IMG/VR virus record: IMGVR_UViG_3300021963_000804
Coordinates: 1-20,556 of that record
Source of the DNA: a virus
Strand: one strand, 5' to 3'
Length of the DNA: 20,556 nt
Shown here: one piece after another, positions 11,528 through 17,824 of the stretch
How the letters are laid out: the number at the start of each line of letters is the position of its first letter
Position numbering within the stretch: the stretch's first letter is position 1
The notes under the pieces: generated by a model
The model's input: the letters and a program-made list of their open reading frames with translations, nothing else
Told to the model about the DNA's origin: nothing
Databases searched by the model: none
Made by a program: the position numbers and the translations under genes

Positions 11528-12394
11528 TTAGGCGGTGGCCTTGGCGAGGAACGCGGCCGTATTTGACAGGATCTTCTCCGCGTTGGTTACAGACAGATCT
11601 CGGAATGTTTGGCTTTCCCTGATCCATCCAAGCGTCACGAGGAACGCATTGGCCTTGGGTTCATTAGCGCCGATGACGGCGGCCAACTGCGTCTTCCACA
11701 CAGGCTCACCTCCGGACAGACGCCACGCTTCAAGCTGAGCACCTGTCTCCTCGGTGATCTGGAAAATCTTGTCGACGAAGAGGCCAGAGCGGTCCTTGGA
11801 GACAGCGGCCTGATGATTGAGAGCCACATCGAACACCGTGGTGAACTCGTATTCGATTCCGTCACGCATGATCGGAGCAAGGCCGACCTTCTTGATCTGG
11901 GTCTTGCCTCGGTCATCCTTCTCCTGAACGTAGTCCATCTTGGATCGCATGCAGCAGATGACGTGGGCTGGAGACTGCAACACGGCCTTCACGATTCCGC
12001 CGAACTTGTCGCCGGCAATCTTCCAGTTGGTGTAGGAGTTGCCGCCGCGTTGATCGAGCTTGTCCTTGTAATCAAGGATTCCCTCCCAGAAGTGCGATGC
12101 GCTATCGATAACTATGGCTCCGTAGCCAGCTTCGACAGCCGCGTTGACGCCCTCGATGAACTTCTCGTTGTCGAACGGAGGAGCAATGTCGAGCGTGTCG
12201 AAGTCGAATCGGTCGGCGTACAGGGACGCAGAGCGATTCTCAGTATCGATGAGCGCAATCTTTCCGGTGGGGCCAACAAGGCCTCGCGCGAGTCGAAGAG
12301 ACGAGTACGTTTTTCCGGAACCAGACGGACCAGTGACCGCGAGTTTCAGGAAGACCTTCTCGCGGGTTGCTTTGCGAAACAGTGGTGTAGACAT
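11528..12394 (-). CDS. Sak4-like RecA-fold ATPase (single-strand annealing/recombination)
   Basis: A 288-aa protein. Walker A GPSGSGKT lies at 22-29. KIALIDTENRSASLY (45-59) is the RecA-fold 'DTE' strand. AIVIDSASHFWEG (93-105) is Walker B with D97. Length, P-loop and the absence of a full RecA C-terminus fit the phage AAA_24/Sak4 group, which promotes annealing or strand exchange together with an SSB. No SSB gene lies in the window. About 55 residues at the C-terminus (ANAFLVTLGWIRESQTFRD...) form a small extra domain. The ATG at 12394 follows a 38-nt leader with a hairpin; no strong Shine-Dalgarno. Confidence 0.85.
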   Translation of the reverse strand: MSTPLFRKATREKVFLKLAVTGPSGSGKTYSSLRLARGLVGPTGKIALIDTENRSASLYADRFDFDTLDIAPPFDNEKFIEGVNAAVEAGYGAIVIDSASHFWEGILDYKDKLDQRGGNSYTNWKIAGDKFGGIVKAVLQSPAHVICCMRSKMDYVQEKDDRGKTQIKKVGLAPIMRDGIEYEFTTVFDVALNHQAAVSKDRSGLFVDKIFQITEETGAQLEAWRLSGGEPVWKTQLAAVIGANEPKANAFLVTLGWIRESQTFRDLSVTNAEKILSNTAAFLAKATA

Positions 12395-12406
12395 GGTTTT
12401 GAATGA

Positions 12407-12423
12407 CTTGGCTTAGCGCCAAG
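12407..12423 (-). promoter_or_regulatory. Leader hairpin before the Sak4-like gene
   Basis: CTTGGC (12407-12412) pairs with GCCAAG (12418-12423) across a 5-nt loop. An alternative, GGCTT (12410-12414) with AAGCC (12421-12425), uses overlapping bases. It sits between the palindrome at 12433 and the start at 12394 and could influence translation. Confidence 0.4.
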
Positions 12424-12432
12424 CCGAGAGTA

Positions 12433-12461
12433 GGTGTAAAACACCGTGAGTCAACACCTAA
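12433..12461 (-). promoter_or_regulatory. Palindrome copy 5, before the recombination unit (variant promoter)
   Basis: GGTGTAAAACACC at 12433-12445 matches the early palindrome except for one core position. Here the box 14 bp upstream is TTAGGT (12456-12461), a poor match, whereas a TTGACT lies only 7 bp upstream (12449-12454). The operator is therefore shared with the other units but the promoter geometry differs, possibly giving different timing or strength. Confidence 0.55.
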
Positions 12462-12970
12462 CGAGTCTGGAGATATGCGTCGCCAACGGCAGCGAAACGA
12501 CCGACCCGATCCCACAGCACATCGATCGACGAGTCGTTGATGATGGTGTCGTGGATCACGCCGCCGTCGTAGAGCTCCTGCAGGCGGGTTCTCTCCCATT
12601 CCGTTGCGGGCTCCACTCCGGGCCGCCGGATTCGCAGGATAATGCCGCCTCGCTTGATCCATTCTTTGGCCTCACGCAGGCGAACCAGCCGGGTGTTCAC
12701 GGCGTAGTTTGGAAGAGAGTCAAAGAACTCCTTCATCACCCCGTCGTAGTTCACCTCGCCCCACTGTTCCAAGATCGGCCGGATCTGCTTCTTTTGGGTG
12801 TCGTTCTCAGTGAATGCCGAGAACCCAAGATGCTGCTGCACCAGCGAGTCGATCTGGCGCTTGATGATGTCACCGAACGCAATTCGCTTCCATCCGAGGC
12901 TGATGAGCCTCGTCGCGGCGGCGTCCTTACCTTCACGGGCGTAACCCGCAAACGCAATCAGGTTAGCCAT
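12458..12970 (-). CDS. Deoxynucleoside monophosphate kinase-like protein
   Basis: A 170-aa P-loop kinase. MANLIAFAGYAREGKDAAA has the loop GYAREGKD (9-16), in which GK is followed by D as in phage dNMP kinases (T4 gp1 group), followed by a helix and IAFGDIIK (30-37). A lid-like region with R/K (NTRLVRLREAKEWIKRGG, about 92-109) and a C-terminal INDSSIDVLWDRV (144-156) complete the fold. It would convert dNMPs to dNDPs for DNA synthesis, complementing ThyX. It follows the 155-aa virion-type gene by 7 nt, so it may be expressed late. Confidence 0.78.
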   Translation of the reverse strand: MANLIAFAGYAREGKDAAATRLISLGWKRIAFGDIIKRQIDSLVQQHLGFSAFTENDTQKKQIRPILEQWGEVNYDGVMKEFFDSLPNYAVNTRLVRLREAKEWIKRGGIILRIRRPGVEPATEWERTRLQELYDGGVIHDTIINDSSIDVLWDRVGRFAAVGDAYLQTR

Positions 12971-12977
12971 GTGATGT

Positions 12978-13445
12978 TCAGTTCTGGAACTTCAGAGGGG
13001 TCTGGAAGTCGATGGTGAACACCGATGCGTTGGACGACACGGTTCCGTCGAAGTTGATGTACGCCAGCAGCGGGCTCGTGGCCGGGTTTCCGGTGGGCAG
13101 GTAAATCAACGCACCTTTTGCGGTGATTGTGGAACCGCCAGCACCAGTGCCCCATTGTACGTCGTTGATTTCAACCTGCACGAAATTGCCGGACTGGTTG
13201 GTCGTGGTCGAAATGTTGCCGAGGGTCTTGCCACCAGTGTCGTACCCAGACCCAGACGCCTCCACGGCACCAGCAGCGATCGCGTCGCTCAGATAGACGT
13301 GGGCCTTGGAGTGCGTGTAGCTCGAGCCCGATCCGAGAAGCAGCACCTTGTAAGGAGGCGTCGATCCGACAGGAGTTGTGGCGAGAGTCATGGTCCCGGA
13401 GATGATCTGCTCCAGGGCCTTGTTGTAGATGGTGGTCGTAGCCAT
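12978..13445 (-). CDS. Conserved phage virion-type protein (155 aa)
   Basis: MATTTIYNKALEQIISGTM is followed by YKVLLLGSGSSYTHSKAHVYLSD (33-55), SGSGYDTGGKTLGN (65-78), VQVEINDVQWG (89-99), TITAKGALIYLP (106-117) and SPLLAYINFDGTVSSNASVFTIDF. This series is the recognisable pattern of a widespread small phage structural family, rich in strands and small polar residues, often encoded near capsid or tail genes. The exact virion position (decoration, fibre or neck) is not known to me. It has its own upstream spacer with a hairpin and a CGACTTTCG box. Confidence 0.75.
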   Translation of the reverse strand: MATTTIYNKALEQIISGTMTLATTPVGSTPPYKVLLLGSGSSYTHSKAHVYLSDAIAAGAVEASGSGYDTGGKTLGNISTTTNQSGNFVQVEINDVQWGTGAGGSTITAKGALIYLPTGNPATSPLLAYINFDGTVSSNASVFTIDFQTPLKFQN

Positions 13446-13496
13446 AAATCGTTTGGTGCCTACACGGTTTCCGTGTGAGGCGAAAGTCGGAGTCGC
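13446..13496 (-). promoter_or_regulatory. Spacer with late-type box and hairpin
   Basis: On the minus strand CGACTTTCG (13489-13481) matches the core of the divergent TerL/portal promoter element and is oriented toward the gene, 35 nt before its ATG. A tight perfect hairpin, ACACGG-TTT-CCGTGT (13462-13476), lies between them. The second half of the TerL-type element (CTTGAGTGT) is not found at the expected distance. Confidence 0.45.
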
Positions 13497-13901
13497 TCAG
13501 TCGCGATACTTGGCGGTCTTGCGAGCGATAGAATCAGGCTGGCGAACGAACTGTTTGCCAGCCCTCATGCCGGCACGCTTCTTCGCGCTCGTTGCGGAAT
13601 ACTCCGAGTCACTCAGTGCCTCTCGAGCTTTTCGAGGCAGGTATCGCTCTCCTGTGGCACCACGGCCGACGACGGAGTTTTTGCCGCTCTTGGTCCCCCA
13701 ATCTTCACGGGTCCATTTGGACAGGCTGTTCGACGGAGACTTGGAACCCTTGTATGAGCCGCCCCGATCCTTGTAGCGGCTCACTGCAATCTGAGCCTTG
13801 CGGGCGCTCCACTGTCCGGGCCTGCCGCCTTTCGACGACGCCTTCACCTCGCGGACGATCCGGCTCCAGAGAGACGGGTTGGACTTGGATGCAACTTTCA
13901 C
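13497..13901 (-). CDS. DUF5872-like basic protein (134 aa)
   Basis: NPSLWSRIVREVKASSKGGRPGQWSARKAQIA (8-39), GGSYKG (47-52), SLSKWTREDWGTKSG (60-74), GERYLPRKAREALSDSEYSATSAKKRAGMRAGKQFV (84-119) is the linear pattern of the DUF5872 family seen in phages and giant viruses. It is strongly basic and without hydrophobic core segments, so DNA or RNA contact inside the virion is plausible, but its function is unproven. It starts with GTG at 13901, overlapping the upstream stop (GTGA), with AAGGA about 7 nt before. Confidence 0.8.
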   Translation of the reverse strand: MKVASKSNPSLWSRIVREVKASSKGGRPGQWSARKAQIAVSRYKDRGGSYKGSKSPSNSLSKWTREDWGTKSGKNSVVGRGATGERYLPRKAREALSDSEYSATSAKKRAGMRAGKQFVRQPDSIARKTAKYRD

Positions 13902-14215
13902 CAGAGAATCCTTCTCGCCCAGTAGTTTGCGGAGAACTTGTCGTTCTTGGTCAACTCGCCGCTCTTGTTTCGTATGCCTCCTGAGCGAGCGAGATAGTTG
14001 GCCCTGCGCTTTGGGTTCTTGTGCTTAGTGAAGTCGCTGTAGGCTCGGTGGCCGAATGAGACGACCTTGACCTTGTTGCCCTTTTTGGCGAGCACACGCT
14101 TCTTGTGTGTATCACCGGCAGGGGCTGCCTTGGGCTTGTTGAAACCTGGAAACCGCTCGCCACGATAGATCACGCCACCTGACGGAAGACGTTTGATACC
14201 CTTGATTGCTGGCAT
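13898..14215 (-). CDS. Conserved small basic phage protein (105 aa)
   Basis: FPGFNKPKAAPAGDTHKKRVLAKKGNKVKVVSFGHRAYSDFTKHKNPKRR and NYLARSGGIR ... SANYWARRILW (C-terminus) match a conserved phage pattern, 'FNKPK..P....KK.VLAK.G.KVK.I.FG...........R......SA.YWA..V.W', found near structural genes. Function unknown; very basic. AAGGAG lies 9 nt before the ATG at 14215. It forms a pair with the DUF5872-like gene through a GTGA overlap. Confidence 0.8.
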   Translation of the reverse strand: MPAIKGIKRLPSGGVIYRGERFPGFNKPKAAPAGDTHKKRVLAKKGNKVKVVSFGHRAYSDFTKHKNPKRRANYLARSGGIRNKSGELTKNDKFSANYWARRILW

Positions 14216-14218
14216 GGT

Positions 14219-14737
14219 TCAGTTCTCCTTGATTTCAACTGTATCGGTCGCTCCGTTGGTGGAGTTAACCATCACGTTGACCTGCGTTGGCCCAACCTGA
14301 GCACGCGGAGCGAATCCTGGCAACACAACCATGGCCTCAGCTTTGGCGGTCTCAGCGGCCTGCTGAGCCGACTTGATTAGAAGCTCGGCAGCCTTGTTGG
14401 ATTCGCTGATCAGTGATGCGTGAACCTTCATCACGCCGATCATTGATTCTGGGTCAGGGAACTCTCGGTTCTCGATTGCAGATTCACAGAAGTCCATGGC
14501 CCTGTCAGTACGTGCCAGATTCATGGCGAGCCGCGATCGGCCGAGATGAATGGCTCCAACCTGAGATACGAACTCGCCAAAGATGCCGGCGGCCTTCAGC
14601 TGCTTGGCGTCAATGATATTGAACCCAGCCTCGCGGGCTGCTTTTTCAGCCACCGCCATGGAGATCGGAGGCTTGCCACCCACTGGCCGTGCGGGATGAG
14701 CAGGAGAGTCGTTTTGTTCAGCTGGGATTGGCGTCAT
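14219..14737 (-). CDS. Hypothetical 172-aa protein of the packaging unit
   Basis: MTPIPAEQNDSPAHPARPVGG (Pro-rich, flexible) precedes a helical body: AVAEKAAREAGFNIIDAKQLKAAGIFGEFVSQVGAIHLGRSRLAMNLA, then SMIGVMKVHASLISESNKAAELLIKSAQQAAETAKAEA. The C-terminus (NVMVNSTNGATDTVEIKEN) is strand-like. Size, helical character and position downstream of TerL would fit a small terminase subunit, but I see no HTH signature, so this remains a suggestion. Its ATG overlaps the 409-aa gene's stop (ATGA). Confidence 0.8.
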   Translation of the reverse strand: MTPIPAEQNDSPAHPARPVGGKPPISMAVAEKAAREAGFNIIDAKQLKAAGIFGEFVSQVGAIHLGRSRLAMNLARTDRAMDFCESAIENREFPDPESMIGVMKVHASLISESNKAAELLIKSAQQAAETAKAEAMVVLPGFAPRAQVGPTQVNVMVNSTNGATDTVEIKEN

Positions 14738-14975
14738 TGATCCAGGTTGTCTTGAGGTTCATTTCCACTAGCCAGCACTCCTTGTCCAGTAACTTGGCAG
14801 CGAGGGGTATGTAACACCAACACCCCACTGTTGCACGACCCGAATCCCGGTGCTTCATCGTCTCCCCGTGGTGTCCGCATGTCTTCATCCGCTTGTTGTA
14901 AAGCGGACATTTTGAACAGGCGTTCAGCCTTTTCCTCCAGATACTTCGCGGAGTCCTCGATTCCGAGGAAATCAT
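14718..14975 (-). CDS. Overlapping Cys-rich (zinc-site-like) reading frame
   Basis: In the +1 frame relative to the 3' end of the 409-aa gene lies RLNACSKCPLYNKRMKTCG followed about 18 residues later by GCWCYIPLA and CW. The order C-x-x-C-P-x-Y ... C-G ... G-C-x-C is that of small phage zinc-binding proteins (compare the DUF6171-type 'RL..C..CP.Y....CG.CGC'). Such a pattern is unlikely in a shadow frame. With ATG at 14975 it is 85 aa, with no Shine-Dalgarno. Alternatively it is the true C-terminus of the 409-aa protein, reached by a +1 frameshift or a sequence indel near 14915-14940. It ends 20 nt inside the next gene. Confidence 0.55.
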   Translation of the reverse strand: MISSESRTPRSIWRKRLNACSKCPLYNKRMKTCGHHGETMKHRDSGRATVGCWCYIPLAAKLLDKECWLVEMNLKTTWINDANPS

Positions 14976-15963
14976 CAACGCTGCTGTCGCTGCCCTCGTC
15001 GCATTCAAGAATCGTGGCAGGGCCAAGGACAGTGGGAGATGCTTGAACAAACTGCATACCCCGCTGGCCACGACGCCACAGTATTCTGCAAGTCGGCGAA
15101 GTCTCTTTTTGAATGTGAGCAGAGAGTATCTCATAAACGGTATCTTCAATCTGTGAAACACGGTTAGCCCAGCGTTTGACGTATGGTATTGGCCCAAGCT
15201 GGGCGGCTGCCTTTCCCTCTACATCGTCGCATGTTTTTTCCCAGTCTGAGTTGTGCAGCACTTCGACGGTCCATGAGAAAAGCGGGTTTCCCCGACGCAT
15301 GCGGCACTCCGTCAATTCAGACAACCTCACGATCCTCGATGCAGCCGTGAATGCCATCGACATCAAGCGTTTGGGTTCTCTGACCATGAGCGCCTTGCGC
15401 AGCGTTGGGTAGCGTGCAAGGACGATCTCCTTCCAGTTGCGTCGGTACGGAACCGCGGCCAACCGAATCGATCCGAGATTCAACGTGTTGCCAGCAAGCA
15501 GCCACCCTGGAATCGCTTGGGCAATAGCTAAATATGAGACAACCAGCAGATCTTTGCTGATGCCTGAAGTTGACGCAACGTGATCGATAAACGGGTCAGA
15601 TGAATGAGTCTTCTTCGGCTGCTTCGGTTGCTTGACCTGCTCAGGTTCAAGCGTCGGACGCTTCGCCTGACACCCGTCCCAGATGTAGTAGAACTCTGGC
15701 GTGATACCTCCAGCCTTGGAGGCAACCGAAGTGAACGAGCTAAGCTCCAAGAGCCAACCAGACTTCAGAGCGGTCGCACTCCTGCACGACAGAACCCGCT
15801 CCAGTTCACCAGACTGAGCAAAACCAAGCGGCACTGCCGGGATGACGTGAACGTAACCAACGTCGTCCATAACGCAGTGATGACACTTGACGGGTATGGC
15901 CCAGCCGGAGTCGCTGACCACCCACAGTTCAATGTCTCGATCATTGCAGTAGGTGAGCTTCAT
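14734..15963 (-). CDS. Hypothetical 409-aa protein next to TerL
   Basis: Starts MKLTYCNDRDIELWVVSDS; not recognised. Residues 1-100 are strand-rich with CHHC at about 27-30. A Lys/Pro/Gln linker (EQVKQPKQPKKTHSS, about 108-122) separates them from a mostly helical body (125-350). The ATG overlaps the TerL stop (ATGA). The last 60 or so residues (from about MSALQQADEDMRTPRGDDE) share DNA with a Cys-rich frame and look less protein-like, so the annotated C-terminus is doubtful. Its stop overlaps the next ATG (ATGA), which argues in favour of this frame. Confidence 0.78.
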   Translation of the reverse strand: MKLTYCNDRDIELWVVSDSGWAIPVKCHHCVMDDVGYVHVIPAVPLGFAQSGELERVLSCRSATALKSGWLLELSSFTSVASKAGGITPEFYYIWDGCQAKRPTLEPEQVKQPKQPKKTHSSDPFIDHVASTSGISKDLLVVSYLAIAQAIPGWLLAGNTLNLGSIRLAAVPYRRNWKEIVLARYPTLRKALMVREPKRLMSMAFTAASRIVRLSELTECRMRRGNPLFSWTVEVLHNSDWEKTCDDVEGKAAAQLGPIPYVKRWANRVSQIEDTVYEILSAHIQKETSPTCRILWRRGQRGMQFVQASPTVLGPATILECDEGSDSSVDDFLGIEDSAKYLEEKAERLFKMSALQQADEDMRTPRGDDEAPGFGSCNSGVLVLHTPRCQVTGQGVLASGNEPQDNLDQ

Positions 15964-17435
15964 TGGGTGAAAACAACCGTCGGCTTCTTGGACACTGTAA
16001 TGGCCCGTCGTTCTACATCCATAGGCGTCTCGCTGATGAGCATGTAGGTGAGAGCGTCGAAGATGTGCTTGTTCTTGTCTCCGTCGCGAATCGGCTCTGC
16101 CCGGTTTGGACCTGGCTTCATTTCTCGGACCATCTTGATCGTGTTGTGAAGCTGTGCCGATATGAATACACGCCTATCGAAGAGCAGCTTCTTCAGAAGT
16201 CCGATGCGCTGCTTCACGCTTCCGGAGCCTTTTGTGACGGCGTGCAGCACGATCTTACCCTGCGATACCTGCCGCACAACAAGTTCGTCATACACATCTG
16301 AGGCAGCGCGGTATCTCCAAGCAGAGTTGTCTGACCAGTGCCGCCACAGCACGTTGGCGGTTCCGTGGGTGTCCTTGAGGTAGTCTTCCCACCACTGCAT
16401 CTTCTCCATAACCAACTCGGTGAAGTCGGCGATCGACACCTTTCGGTCGATAACCACTGCCTCGTCGAGGATGTCGAAGATTGAATTTCCGTCGTCTCCA
16501 ATCCGTTTGCACGAGATCGAGCAGGCGTGGTTCACGTCACCCAAGTCCCAGCCAGTAAACAACTCGAAGCAGTTCTTTGGAGGCACAATGATCTCGTGGT
16601 CATCCTCAGTTGCGCTGGTCACGTTCCCAACAACATGAGTGCTCGGCACGAAGACATCTGCGAAATGTCCATCGCTCACGTCCTCGACCCACTCTCCAAG
16701 CACGTAACGAGCATACAGTTGCTTGTCGTAGGCGTACTTGTTGATGAGGTCTTGCTTCTCCCGCGGATCTAGGAACGTGTTGTCGTTGAGGCTGAATTGG
16801 ATGCGCTGGAACTGCGACTCAAACTGCTCGTTGTCGCTCGGCTTGCGTGTGAGCCAGATTCCGGCCAGCCAGTGGTTCACTCCGTTCTCAGGCGGGTTAA
16901 GGTCGGCGATGATCTGGTGGTTCTCGTATGGAATCTCAACGACACGCAGCTGGTCAGTCAGAACGTCGAACACAATTCGGTCCTCAAACTGATCAGCCTC
17001 CGATAGCCACAGCAGCGAGAAGCGCGTCCCCTTGAACTTGGCTGATGCCTCCCAGACGTTTTCCAAAGAGTGAAGCTGAACCTCAGATTCCCCACCGTAA
17101 GCGTTCCTGACCCGGGCGTATGACATCTTGGTCGCTACGTCCATGGTGGGCTCCTTGGTCCACTTCATGCCGATTTTGGCGTCCATCCACTGAGGCAGGA
17201 TGGTCTTCGTGAGATCAGACCATACGCCGACCTTCCCGTTTTTCAGGGTCTTAGCAATGATGCCAACGGTGGCGTTGTTGTTCTCGAAAAGGTGGCGTGC
17301 AACACGATGTGCAATCGCAAGCGATTTACCCGCTTTACGAGGGCCGTCCACCATGAGGTATCTGGCATACGAGTTGAATACCTCGAACCCTCGTGGTGAA
17401 AGATCGGGCAACCACCGCCCTTGAGTGTCTTGCAT
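15960..17435 (-). CDS. terL: Terminase large subunit (TerL)
   Basis: A packaging motor ATPase plus nuclease, 491 aa from the ATG at 17435. Walker A is GPRKAGKS (31-38), Walker B LLWLSE (141-146) with the catalytic E146, and coupling motif IIADLNPPENG (175-185) lies where expected. The RNase H-like nuclease begins at TGWDLGDVNH with D297, followed by DEAVVIDRK, and ends with KNKHIFDALTYML, which holds a late acidic residue. The frame remains open to 17753, but those codons are antisense to the divergent plus-strand gene. An ATG at 17489 (MEDFP...) is the only other reasonable start. There is no Shine-Dalgarno at either. Confidence 0.93.
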   Translation of the reverse strand: MQDTQGRWLPDLSPRGFEVFNSYARYLMVDGPRKAGKSLAIAHRVARHLFENNNATVGIIAKTLKNGKVGVWSDLTKTILPQWMDAKIGMKWTKEPTMDVATKMSYARVRNAYGGESEVQLHSLENVWEASAKFKGTRFSLLWLSEADQFEDRIVFDVLTDQLRVVEIPYENHQIIADLNPPENGVNHWLAGIWLTRKPSDNEQFESQFQRIQFSLNDNTFLDPREKQDLINKYAYDKQLYARYVLGEWVEDVSDGHFADVFVPSTHVVGNVTSATEDDHEIIVPPKNCFELFTGWDLGDVNHACSISCKRIGDDGNSIFDILDEAVVIDRKVSIADFTELVMEKMQWWEDYLKDTHGTANVLWRHWSDNSAWRYRAASDVYDELVVRQVSQGKIVLHAVTKGSGSVKQRIGLLKKLLFDRRVFISAQLHNTIKMVREMKPGPNRAEPIRDGDKNKHIFDALTYMLISETPMDVERRAITVSKKPTVVFTQ

Positions 17436-17525
17436 AAGGTCGGTGCGACTTTCGGTTGTAAAAGAGCAGGATCGCGGGAAATCCTCCATCGAAAGTCGCC
17501 ATCTATGGACTCGATCACACTCAAG
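17420..17525. promoter_or_regulatory. Divergent dyad-symmetric promoter region (TerL / portal operon)
   Basis: CTTGAGTGT (17420-17428) is the exact reverse complement of 17517-17525, and GCGACTTTCG (17445-17454) of 17490-17499. Both pairs are centred at about 17472. Each strand therefore reads CTTGAGTGT, 16 (plus) or 17 (minus) bp, GCGACTTTCG, then about 50 nt to a start codon (ATG 17505 plus, ATG 17435 minus). A smaller AGGAT/ATCCT hairpin (17468-17472 / 17481-17485) lies inside. This fits a bidirectional late promoter or a regulator site. The early palindrome is absent. Confidence 0.6.
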
Positions 17526-17813
17526 CGGGACGGCCTCGACGAATCGATCAACTCGCTCGAAGAGGGGGAAACCATGGAGATTCACGGTACTTTTACCGTC
17601 GTCTCCAAGTCTGACACTGAAATCGTTGGCGAGCTCACCGACGTGAAGAAGTGCGGGCACATGGGTGAGGACGAATACGAGCTCGACGATGAGGGAGGAG
17701 AAGACGAGGGTGGTGAGTACGGGGACGAGCCGAAAGGCAAATCCATGATGCACGGCAAGAAGGGCAAGGGCATGGGCATCCTCATTATGATCGGTGGCCC
17801 TAAGAAGAAGTAA
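17505..17813 (+). CDS. Acidic small protein before the portal (102 aa)
   Basis: MDSITLKRDGLDESINSLEEG leads into a strand-rich part (MEIHGTFTVVSKSDTEIVGELTDV), then a strongly acidic Gly/Asp/Glu stretch (about residues 50-77) and a basic, Gly/Met/Ile-rich tail (KGKGMGILIMIGGPKKK). Not recognised by family. It is the first gene of the plus-strand operon, 11 nt before the portal start. The frame is open further upstream to 17421 without a convincing start, and those codons lie in the promoter dyad, so I use the ATG at 17505. A virion or head-assembly role is suggested only by position. Confidence 0.75.
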   Translation: MDSITLKRDGLDESINSLEEGETMEIHGTFTVVSKSDTEIVGELTDVKKCGHMGEDEYELDDEGGEDEGGEYGDEPKGKSMMHGKKGKGMGILIMIGGPKKK

Positions 17814-17824
17814 CCTCCTGACAC

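Noticed and set aside
11609-12406. 265-codon plus-strand frame over the Sak4-like gene
   Set aside because: It mirrors the Sak4-like gene, which has Walker motifs in the correct frame. No family pattern or promoter was found for the plus strand here.
14806-14818. GGTATGTAACACC as a sixth copy of the early palindrome
   Set aside because: It lies within coding DNA, has several mismatches in the core, breaks the dyad, and no TTGAC box lies 14 bp upstream.
17436-17753. N-terminal extension of TerL up to an ATG at 17753
   Set aside because: It would run antisense through most of the 102-aa plus-strand gene and across the promoter dyad; residues there do not resemble a terminase N-terminus, while Walker A lies at a normal distance from the ATG at 17435.
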